A stretch of 5,157 nt of DNA, from contig CALFEM010000060.1 in NCBI GenBank assembly GCA_937950105.1, positions 1-5,157 on the forward strand, in the 5' to 3' direction. The notes under the pieces are model-generated. The model saw only the letters and a program-made list of their open reading frames with translations. It was not told where the DNA came from and did not search any database. Origin of the DNA: an uncultured Alphaproteobacteria bacterium. Lineage in GTDB: Bacteria; Pseudomonadota; Alphaproteobacteria; Rhizobiales; Hyphomicrobiaceae. The first letter of the stretch is position 1. Every line of letters begins with the position of its first letter. Below are positions 1-5,102 of the stretch, piece by piece. A program made the translations under genes and the position numbers.

Positions 1-44
1 CACCGAGATCTACACTCTTTCCCTACACGACGCTCTTCCGATCT
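1..44 (+). other. Illumina P5/TruSeq adapter contamination (not genomic)
   Basis: These 44 bases match the 3' part of the Illumina P5/TruSeq universal adapter: the flow-cell segment (CACCGAGATCTACAC, 1-15) followed by the read-1 primer site ending in GCTCTTCCGATCT (32-44). The match has no mismatch against the sequence as I recall it and ends exactly at the ligation T, so genomic sequence begins at about base 45. Read on the minus strand this is a 3' adapter read-through, as happens when a library insert is shorter than the read and trimming was missed. Any reading frame, stop codon or composition signal in 1-44 should be ignored. The true left neighbour of this locus is unknown. Confidence 0.98.
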
Positions 45-319
45 TCGACGGCGGCCTTGAGGCGGCGGCGGATGCGGTTGCGAACCACGGCGCCGCCGAG
101 CTTCTTGGTGACGGTGTAGCCGAACCGCGCCGGACCGGCCGCCGTGACGGCCTGGCCGGCTTCTGGCCGGCTTGCCGCGGCGCCGCCCGTTGGTTCGCCC
201 GCAGTCGTCGCGGGGACCGGACGGAGTTTCGCTTCGACGGTCACCGTGGCGGTCGACCAGCGCGCCCCGCCCCGCACCCGCAGGAACTCGGGGCGCTTCT
301 TGAGCGTCGGTTGCCTCAC
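45..319 (-). CDS. rnpA: RNase P protein component RnpA, 3' end missing
   Basis: This is the protein subunit of ribonuclease P. It binds the catalytic RNA and helps mature the 5' ends of tRNAs in the cytoplasm. About 91 genuine residues are present. The N-terminal LKKRPEFLRVRGGARW (6-21) is the usual RnpA opening, and ARFGYTVTKKLGGAVVRN (64-81) runs into the family's RNR box, RNRIRRR (80-86). An Ala/Gly/Pro-rich stretch (about 35-63) separates them and looks like an insertion in a central loop. The start is GTG (317-319), with GGTGG just upstream as a weak ribosome-binding site. The gene lies 55 bp downstream of rpmH on the same strand, the conserved bacterial order. Genomic sequence stops in codon 92. 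The open frame continues as DRKSVV and a TAG at 23-25, but those are translated adapter, so the real C-terminal 20-40 residues are missing. The gene is probably intact in the organism and cut only in this assembly. Confidence 0.93.
152..173. repeat. 11-bp tandem duplication inside rnpA
   Basis: CTGGCCGGCTT occurs twice back to back (152-162 and 163-173). On the minus strand it encodes RnpA residues of about 49-56, within the Ala/Gly/Pro-rich insertion. The unit is not a multiple of three, so the two copies are read in different frames. The conserved N-terminal block and the RNR box are nevertheless in the same frame, so there is no net frameshift. It could be a replication-slippage product tolerated in a flexible loop. 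Confidence 0.8.
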
Positions 320-374
320 CGTCCACCACGCAGTCGCGTCGCCACCACGGCGTTGGCCGTCGGCGCAAAAAACC

Positions 375-509
375 TCAGGCGCTCAGACGCTTGCGGCCCT
401 TGGCGCGACGGCGGGCGAGAACCTTCTGGCCGCCCTTGGTGAGCATGCGGGCGCGGAAGCCGTGGCGGCGCTTGCGCACGAGACGGCTCGGCTGATAAGT
501 GCGTTTCAC
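375..509 (-). CDS. rpmH: 50S ribosomal protein L34
   Basis: L34 is a small basic protein of the large ribosomal subunit. The 44 residues cover the whole family length. [20 protein letters not shown] follows the initiator, then [18 protein letters not shown] and the ending KRLSA; this is the near-invariant L34 pattern with Arg/Lys throughout. The start is GTG (507-509), chosen because the conserved protein begins exactly there and a good Shine-Dalgarno GGAGAA (515-520 on this strand) lies 5 bases before it. The frame is open further upstream, but that extension has no L34 character and overlaps the leader and promoter. The stop is TGA (375-377). It is the first gene of the rpmH-rnpA operon. 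A run of six T follows the stop on the coding strand without a convincing hairpin, so read-through into rnpA is expected. Confidence 0.97.
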   Translation of the reverse strand: MKRTYQPSRLVRKRRHGFRARMLTKGGQKVLARRRAKGRKRLSA

Positions 510-531
510 TTGCGTTCTCCGTATGTATCGA

Positions 532-553
532 GCGGCACCTGCAAGGATGCCGC
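532..553 (-). promoter_or_regulatory. Hairpin in the rpmH leader just before the RBS
   Basis: Read on the minus strand, GCGGCA and TGCCGC form a perfect 6-bp stem. Inside it CCT pairs with AGG around a 3-nt loop, with one bulged T, giving about 9 bp in 22 nt. It ends 11 nt upstream of the rpmH Shine-Dalgarno (515-520). It could influence L34 translation or leader stability, but no known regulatory RNA family is recognised and hairpins arise easily at this G+C content. Confidence 0.4.
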
Positions 554-638
554 AACAGCAAATCCCGCCCGTGTCACGCAGCGGCCGGTCGACCGGGTCC
601 GCGCGCGCCAGAGCAGGCAAAATCCCTGAAGCTGGCGG

Positions 639-667
639 GTTATATGTGGAGGCTTGGGCTAAGTCAA
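639..667 (-). promoter_or_regulatory. Sigma-70-type promoter for rpmH-rnpA
   Basis: On the minus strand there is a -35 box TTGACT (662-667) and a -10 box TATAAC (639-644). Each matches 5 of 6 consensus bases, and the spacer is 17 bp, the optimum. Transcription would start near base 632 and run leftward, giving a leader of about 120 nt before the rpmH GTG. A match this good is notable in such G+C-rich DNA and suits a highly expressed ribosomal protein gene. The sequence alone supports it; there is no expression evidence. Confidence 0.78.
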
Positions 668-831
668 TCGGCCGCCCGGCGGGCCGCCCGCAGCGGTCGC
701 CCCTCGTCGGCGTAACGAAACGCGTGGCAACCAGCGTATCCTGTCGCAGCGGTTGCCGCACCGACTTGTCGCAGGGGCGGGCTGCGACCGTGGTTGCAGG
801 GCCGCGTCAGAGGTAATCGGAGTTCAGGTCG
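668..831. other. Upstream region of the rightward genes, no promoter recognised
   Basis: This is the rest of the divergent intergenic region, between the rpmH promoter and the VTT-domain gene. It must hold or border the promoter for the rightward genes, but I see no -35/-10 pair with acceptable spacing and no clear ECF-type motif. The only supported element is the Shine-Dalgarno GGAG (819-822), 9 bases before the ATG at 832. Open frames across the region have no protein-like character. Confidence 0.5.
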
Positions 832-1650
832 ATGACGAAGCCGGATCATCCCGCCCCGACCGTCCCGACCCCGCCATCGGGTGCGCCGCGGCGCCTTCTG
901 CCGCTGGCGGTGCTTGCTGCGCTGATGGCGCTGGTGTTCGCTTTTGGCTGGCACCAGCACCTGTCGTTCAAGACCATCGGCCTCAACTACGAGGCGCTCA
1001 AGGCTTTCGTGGCCGGTAACTTCCCCGCCGCGCTCGCCGCCTACATGGCCCTCTATGTCGCCGTGGTGGCGCTGTCGCTGCCGGGCGGCCTCGCCATGAC
1101 GCTGGCGGGCGGATTGCTGTTCGGCTGGCTGGCGGCGACGCTCGCGACGGTAGTGGCTGCAACTCTTGGTGCGACGCTGCTGTTTCTCGTGGCACGCACG
1201 TCGCTCGGCGAAGGCCTTGCCGCGAAGGCGGGGCCGTGGGCGGCGAAGCTGGCGCAGGGTTTCCGTGAGAATGCGCTCTCCTACCTTCTGTTCCTGCGGC
1301 TCGTGCCGGCGTTTCCCTTCTTCGTCGTCAATCTGGTACCGGCGCTGCTCGGCGTGCCGCTTTCGACCTACGTGGTCGGCACCTTCTTCGGCATCATTCC
1401 CGGCACTACGGCGTTCTCGGTCCTGGGCGCCGGCCTCGGCAGCGCTGTTGAAAGCCAGAACGCAATCTACAACGAGTGTCTTGCGAAGCAGGGCGCGCGC
1501 GGGCCAGAACTCTGCACCTATGCGATCGACACCAAAGCGCTGGTGACGACGGAGCTGCTGGCGGCCTTCGTGCTGCTCGGCGTCGTCGCGCTCATTCCGG
1601 TGGCGATCAAGCGGCTGAGGGCCAGGAGCGCGCACGATGCAGGCACATGA
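832..1650 (+). CDS. TVP38/TMEM64 family (VTT-domain) membrane protein
   Basis: This is a 272-residue integral inner-membrane protein with a VTT (formerly SNARE-associated/DedA-like) domain. The wider superfamily is linked to lipid scrambling or membrane homeostasis; the role of this branch is not established. After a Pro-rich cytoplasmic N-terminus (1-20), hydrophobic segments lie at about 21-40, 66-84, 88-120, 149-173, 179-203 and 239-260, with a basic tail (KRLRAR). The VTT hallmarks are SLPGGLAMTLAGGLLFG (82-98), the re-entrant LRLVPAFPFFVVNLVPALLG (155-174) and FFGIIPGTTAF (185-195). A loop after 203 carries Cys216 and Cys228, which could form a disulfide. The ATG at 832 has GGAG 9 bases upstream. 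The gene ends inside the start of the oxidoreductase gene (14-bp overlap), so the two products are probably made together. I recall such VTT domains fused N-terminally to similar oxidoreductases in other bacteria, which would make this a split form. The family call is firm; the function is open. Confidence 0.9.
   Translation: MTKPDHPAPTVPTPPSGAPRRLLPLAVLAALMALVFAFGWHQHLSFKTIGLNYEALKAFVAGNFPAALAAYMALYVAVVALSLPGGLAMTLAGGLLFGWLAATLATVVAATLGATLLFLVARTSLGEGLAAKAGPWAAKLAQGFRENALSYLLFLRLVPAFPFFVVNLVPALLGVPLSTYVVGTFFGIIPGTTAFSVLGAGLGSAVESQNAIYNECLAKQGARGPELCTYAIDTKALVTTELLAAFVLLGVVALIPVAIKRLRARSAHDAGT
1624..1628 (+). promoter_or_regulatory. Shine-Dalgarno inside the VTT gene for the oxidoreductase
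   Basis: AGGAG lies 8 bases before the ATG at 1637, within the last codons of the upstream gene. Its strength and spacing support this ATG as the true start, and hence a real 14-bp overlap that would couple translation of the two genes. Confidence 0.8.
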
Positions 1651-3079
1651 CGGCACGAAGACGCAGCTCGCGGTCGATCTGTGCATCATCGGCGGCGGTT
1701 CGGGTGGTCTTTCGGTGGCGGCGGCGGCGGTCGCGTTCGGCCAGCGCGTCGTGCTCATCGAAAAGGGCAAGATGGGCGGCGACTGCCTCAACTACGGCTG
1801 CGTGCCGTCGAAGGCGATGATCGCGGCGGGCAAGCGCGCGCACGTGATGCGGTCTTCCGCGCCGTTCGGCATTCGCCCGGTGGAGCCGACAGTCGACTGG
1901 GGCGGTGTCAACGACCACGTTCGCGACGTCATTGCTCACATCGCGCCCAACGACAGCGTCGAGCGTTTCGGCGGGCTCGGCGTCAAGGTGATCCAGGCCC
2001 CGGCCCGCTTCGTCGATCGCAACACGGTCGTTGCGGGCGAGTATCGCGTCACCGCGCGCCGCTTCGTGATCGCCACCGGATCATCGCCGGCGGTGCCGCC
2101 GATCCCGGGCCTCGCCTCCGTGCCCTATTTCACCAACGAGACGGTTTTCGAGAACCGCGAGCCCGTCGCGCATCTGATCGTCATCGGCGGCGGCCCGATC
2201 GGCCTCGAGCTGGCGCAGGCGCATGCGCGTCTCGGCGCGCGCGTCACGGTGCTCGAGGGCGCCAAGGCGCTTGGCCGCGACGATCCCGAAATGACGGCGG
2301 TGGTGCTGAAGGCGCTGCGCGCCGAGGGTATCGACATCCGCGAGGGCAAGGGCGTCACGAGCGTGCGCGGAGCCGCTGGCGCCATCACCGTCACGGTCGG
2401 AGAGGGCACTGCCGCCGAGATGGTCACGGGCTCGCACCTGTTGATCGCGGTCGGGCGCCGGCCGAACACAGCCGACCTCGGGCTCGACGCCGCCGGCATC
2501 GCCGCCGACCGCAACGGCATCATCGTCACGCCGGGTCTCGTCACCTCCAACCCCAAGGTATTCGCCATCGGTGACGTCGCCGGCGGGCCGCAGTTCACCC
2601 ACGTCGCCAACTATCATGCCGGCCTCGTCATCCGCCTGGCGCTGTTCCGCCTGCCGGCCAAGGTGGACGCGGGGCTCATTCCGTGGGTGACCTTCACCGA
2701 TCCCGAGCTTGCCCACGTCGGGCTCAGCGAGGAGCAGGTGCGGGCGAAACACGGCAAGGTCGGCGTCTTGCGCTGGGCCTACCACGAGAACGACCGCGCC
2801 CAGGCCGAGCGGGTGACGCATGGCCATATCAAGGTGGTGGTCGGCAAGCGCGGGCGCATCCTCGGCGCCACCATCGCCGGCGAGCAGGCGGGAGAGTTGA
2901 TCCAGACGTGGTCGCTCGCCATCTCCCAGAAGCTGCCCATCAAGGCGATGGCCGGCGTTGTCGTGCCCTATCCGACGCTCTCGGAAATCTCGAAGCGTGC
3001 GGCCATCCGGCACTTCACCGCCGTGCCCGGTAATCCTCTGGTGCGCAAGGTGATCGGCATTCTGGCCAAACTCGGCTAG
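1637..3079 (+). CDS. FAD-dependent NAD(P)H disulfide oxidoreductase (dihydrolipoamide dehydrogenase/mercuric reductase-like)
   Basis: This 480-residue flavoenzyme belongs to the class I pyridine nucleotide-disulfide oxidoreductases, which pass electrons from NAD(P)H through FAD and a cysteine pair to a substrate. Domains in order: FAD-binding GGGSGG (19-24) and the redox disulfide GGDCLNYGCVPSK (48-59, Cys50 and Cys55); ATGSSP (146-151); the NAD(P)-binding loop IGGGPIGLE (183-191) followed by the strand VTVLEGA (203-209); the second FAD contact FAIGDVAG (309-316); and the dimerisation domain from about 350. In that domain glutathione reductase and lipoamide dehydrogenase carry His-Pro-Thr, whose His protonates the thiolate. 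This protein has Pro-Tyr-Pro-Thr-Leu-Ser-Glu (444-450), so the His is Tyr445. It also lacks the C-terminal cysteine pair and the N-terminal metal-binding domain of classical MerA. The 'mercuric reductase' name often given to relatives is therefore unsafe, and the substrate is unknown. The overlap with the VTT membrane-protein gene suggests action at the inner membrane. The stop is TAG (3077-3079). Confidence 0.92.
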   Translation: MQAHDGTKTQLAVDLCIIGGGSGGLSVAAAAVAFGQRVVLIEKGKMGGDCLNYGCVPSKAMIAAGKRAHVMRSSAPFGIRPVEPTVDWGGVNDHVRDVIAHIAPNDSVERFGGLGVKVIQAPARFVDRNTVVAGEYRVTARRFVIATGSSPAVPPIPGLASVPYFTNETVFENREPVAHLIVIGGGPIGLELAQAHARLGARVTVLEGAKALGRDDPEMTAVVLKALRAEGIDIREGKGVTSVRGAAGAITVTVGEGTAAEMVTGSHLLIAVGRRPNTADLGLDAAGIAADRNGIIVTPGLVTSNPKVFAIGDVAGGPQFTHVANYHAGLVIRLALFRLPAKVDAGLIPWVTFTDPELAHVGLSEEQVRAKHGKVGVLRWAYHENDRAQAERVTHGHIKVVVGKRGRILGATIAGEQAGELIQTWSLAISQKLPIKAMAGVVVPYPTLSEISKRAAIRHFTAVPGNPLVRKVIGILAKLG

Positions 3080-3153
3080 AGTCCGGCCGCATCGAAGGCG
3101 CATCAAGAACGGAGGCGGCCACCGGCGCGGCGGCTGCCCGAAAAGAAGAAGCG
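3080..3153 (+). other. Short spacer between oxidoreductase and kinase genes
   Basis: The 74-bp spacer holds no promoter or terminator I can recognise. A 6-bp inverted repeat (GGCCGC 3085-3090, GCGGCC 3115-3120) and a GGAGG at 3111-3115 are present. The GGAGG has no in-frame start codon at a suitable distance. Co-transcription of the kinase with the two genes before it is possible but not shown. Confidence 0.45.
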
Positions 3154-4671
3154 TTGGACCACAAGGCACACGAGCAGTTCGGCGTCAAAGCCGCTGCGGC
3201 CGCCAACTCGGCGCGCGGCTCGGTCAATCGCGTGCTCGACGCTTCCCGCCAGCGCTGGCTGCGCCTCGGGCTTCCGGCCAAGCTGCTGCTGCTGACGGCC
3301 GTGTTCGTCATGCTCGCCGAGATCCTGATCTTCGTGCCGTCAGTCGCCAACTATCGCGTGTCGTGGCTGAGCGATCGGCTGACCGCGGCTCAGGTGGCGG
3401 CACTGGCGGCCGAAGCGGTGCCCGGCGGCGAGGTCCCGCCGAAGGTGCGCGCCGAGCTGCTGCGCACGGCGCAGGTGAAGGCGGTCGCCATTCGCCGTGA
3501 TGGCCAGCGCCGTGTGGTGCTGCCGCCCGAGGAACCGCTGGTGATCGACGCGCATTACGATTTGCGTCCTGTCGAAGGCGACGGCATCCTGTCGCGCATC
3601 TCGCTCATCAACGATGCGTTCGCCACCTTCCTGCACGGCGATGGCCGCATCATCCGCGTCACCGGACCGGTCGGTTCCAATCCGGCCGACTTCATCGAGA
3701 TCGTCATTCCGGAAGCGCCGCTGAAGCGCGTCATCGTGCGCTACGGCCTCAATATCCTCGCGCTGTCGATTCTCATTTCGCTCATCACCGCGGCGCTCGT
3801 CTATTTCGCGCTGTCGCGCCTGCTGGTGGCGCCGATGATGCGCCTGACGCGCAACATGGTGCGCTTCTCCGAGAACCCCGAGGACCCCGAGCGTATCATC
3901 ACGCCGTCGGATCGCGACGATGAGATCGGTGTCGCCGAGCGACAGCTCGCCAGCATGCAGCGCGAGCTGTCGCAGTTGTTCCTGCAGAAGAGCCGTCTGG
4001 CGCAGCTCGGCCTCGCCGTATCGAAGATCAATCACGACCTGCGCAACATGCTCGCCAACGCGCAGCTCATCTCCGATCGCCTCACGGGCGTGCCGGATCC
4101 GACGGTGCAGCGCTTCGCCCCGAAGCTGATCGCCTCGCTCGATCGCGCCATCAACTTCTGCAACGACTCGCTCAAGTTCGGCCGCGCCGAGGAGGCGACA
4201 CCGCGGCGCGAGCTGCTGCGTCTGAAGCCGCTGGTCGAGGAAATCGGCGACGCCTTCGCCTTGCCTCGCGATGGCGAGATCGACTGGCGCATGGACATGG
4301 ACGAGACCCTGCGCATCGACGCCGACCGCGAGCATCTGTTCCGCATCTTGAGCAATCTCGTGCGCAATGCCGTGCAGGCGATCGAGGGACAGGAAGGGCG
4401 GAGTGCGCCCGGGCAGGTGCAGGTGCGTGCGTGGCGTGACGCGCGCCGCGTTTCCGTCGAGGTCAGCGACGACGGTCCGGGCGTGCCGCCGCGCGCGCGT
4501 GAAAATCTGTTCCGCGCCTTCCAGGGCTCGGTGCGCAAGGGCGGCACCGGACTCGGCCTCGCCATTGCCGCCGAACTGGTCGCGGCTCATGGCGGCAAGC
4601 TGCGTCTGCTCGATACGCCGAAGGGCGCCACCTTCCTGATCGAGCTGCCCGACCGCGCCGTTCACGCCTGA
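3154..4671 (+). CDS. Membrane-bound sensor histidine kinase
   Basis: This 505-residue protein has the plan of an inner-membrane two-component sensor that phosphorylates its own His and passes the phosphate to a response regulator. A membrane segment (about 42-63) is followed by a periplasmic sensor region (about 66-196) of no family I recognise, a second membrane segment (about 197-219), then a HAMP-like linker with an amphipathic helix (about 220-280). The dimerisation helix has KINHDLRN (291-298). His294 is the phosphoacceptor, and Asp295 with Asn298 fits the HisKA DxxN phosphatase motif. The ATPase domain has the N box LVRNAVQAIE (Asn405), G1 DDGPGVP (439-445), the F box LFRAF (452-456) and G2 GGTGLGLAI (463-471). 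All catalytic motifs are intact. The start is probably TTG (3154), after a purine-rich AAGAAG that sits rather close. The frame is open upstream but has no earlier start codon, and a GTG at residue 27 is the main alternative. No response regulator is visible, so its partner is unknown. I recall similar kinases in Hyphomicrobiales. Confidence 0.93.
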   Translation: MDHKAHEQFGVKAAAAANSARGSVNRVLDASRQRWLRLGLPAKLLLLTAVFVMLAEILIFVPSVANYRVSWLSDRLTAAQVAALAAEAVPGGEVPPKVRAELLRTAQVKAVAIRRDGQRRVVLPPEEPLVIDAHYDLRPVEGDGILSRISLINDAFATFLHGDGRIIRVTGPVGSNPADFIEIVIPEAPLKRVIVRYGLNILALSILISLITAALVYFALSRLLVAPMMRLTRNMVRFSENPEDPERIITPSDRDDEIGVAERQLASMQRELSQLFLQKSRLAQLGLAVSKINHDLRNMLANAQLISDRLTGVPDPTVQRFAPKLIASLDRAINFCNDSLKFGRAEEATPRRELLRLKPLVEEIGDAFALPRDGEIDWRMDMDETLRIDADREHLFRILSNLVRNAVQAIEGQEGRSAPGQVQVRAWRDARRVSVEVSDDGPGVPPRARENLFRAFQGSVRKGGTGLGLAIAAELVAAHGGKLRLLDTPKGATFLIELPDRAVHA

Positions 4672-4680
4672 GCCTGTGTC

Positions 4681-4703
4681 CGCGTGGGGCATCGGGCCAC
4701 GCG
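4681..4703 (+). terminator. GC-rich hairpin 9 bp after the kinase stop, possible terminator
   Basis: CGCGTGG (4681-4687) and CCACGCG (4697-4703) form a perfect 7-bp stem with a 9-nt loop. The hairpin starts 9 bases after the kinase TGA, a typical place for transcription to end or for a 3'-end stabilising structure. No T run follows on either strand, so it is not a canonical intrinsic terminator; Rho-assisted termination or mRNA protection is equally possible. Confidence 0.4.
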
Positions 4704-5016
4704 CAAGCGGGCCGGCGCGAGCTCTGTCGCAGAAGCGGGCTTGCCAATTCCGGCTGTTTCCGCAAGAGCGCAGCGTCGATGCGTGGCTTCCAGTTCTCGA
4801 TCAGGACAATCCGGTGGGGGATGAATCGGTCGTAGCTGTCCCGGCTGTGGTGCGCTGGGCCAGGCGTCGATGGACCGCTCGCGCCTGGGTCTCGCGAGGC
4901 CCTCGCGCAGCCGGTCAGGCCATGGCTCCAACGGTTTCACGGGCTGCCAAACTTCTGGGTACGCCGTCGGCGCACGTTCGTCTCAAACCCCTTGCGCTCG
5001 CCGCCACGAACGACTA

Positions 5017-5070
5017 GAAGGGCGCTCTCTCGGCGGGGCTCGCCCCGACGAGCTCGGCGCGTCGCCCTTC
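5017..5070. repeat. 54-bp inverted repeat (8-bp arms) upstream of tRNA-Arg
   Basis: GAAGGGCG (5017-5024) is repeated inverted as CGCCCTTC (5063-5070). Between the arms lie a second small hairpin, CGGGG/CCCCG around a CTCG loop (5034-5047), and the palindrome CGAGCTCG (5049-5056). The whole could fold as a branched structure. Read on the minus strand, the outer arm is followed by a weakly T-rich TAGTCGTT, so a leftward terminator is conceivable. It starts 86 bp and ends 33 bp upstream of the tRNA. Confidence 0.5.
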
Positions 5071-5102
5071 GGCCCATGGCCGGCCGGCTCGCGCCTTGGC
5101 AA

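Larger units (their letters stand above)
4672..5102. other. 431-bp region with no recognisable gene
   Basis: This region lies between the kinase stop and tRNA-Arg. Several open frames cross it on both strands, but none has a recognisable domain, a good ribosome-binding site or a clear start. The most protein-like stretch is on the minus strand at 4742-4852 (includes RDSYDRFIPHRIVLIENWKP), an open frame with no start of its own that runs antisense into the kinase gene. It could be a decayed gene fragment or chance. Two inverted repeats are listed separately. I see no promoter for the tRNA, no insertion-sequence ends and no direct repeat of the tRNA. Confidence 0.6.

Noticed and set aside
367..372. 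T6 run on the coding strand just after the rpmH stop, as an intrinsic terminator
   Set aside because: No stable stem precedes it (only a 3-bp GCG/CGC pair), and rnpA follows in the usual operon order.
144..629. Plus-strand open frame of 161 codons across rnpA and rpmH
   Set aside because: It lies antisense to two confidently identified genes, and its Ala/Arg/Pro-rich composition is typical of G+C-rich shadow frames.
639..655. DnaA-box-like TTATATGTGGA near rpmH, hinting at an origin
   Set aside because: It does not match TTATCCACA in either orientation, it overlaps the -10 region of a good promoter, and there is no cluster of such boxes.
664..1791. Long minus-strand open frame (375 codons) opposite the VTT-domain gene
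   Set aside because: It is antisense to a well-supported membrane protein, very rich in Arg/Gln/His with no domain, and also crosses the rpmH promoter.
2966..3079. Naming the oxidoreductase merA (mercuric reductase)
   Set aside because: There is no C-terminal vicinal Cys pair, no N-terminal metal-binding domain and no other mer genes nearby.
2081..3169. Minus-strand open frame of 362 codons opposite the oxidoreductase
   Set aside because: It mirrors the codon bias of the real gene on the other strand, is Asp/Arg/Gly/His-rich and shows no motifs.
3340..4692. Minus-strand open frame of 450 codons opposite the kinase
   Set aside because: It is a shadow of the kinase gene, with a composition skewed to Arg/Asp/Glu/His/Gln and no recognisable domain.
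4676..5017. Plus-strand frame of 113 codons after the kinase
   Set aside because: It starts at a GTG only 5 bases after the kinase stop without a good ribosome-binding site, has no recognisable domain and spans the hairpin at 4681-4703; a protein search could reopen it.
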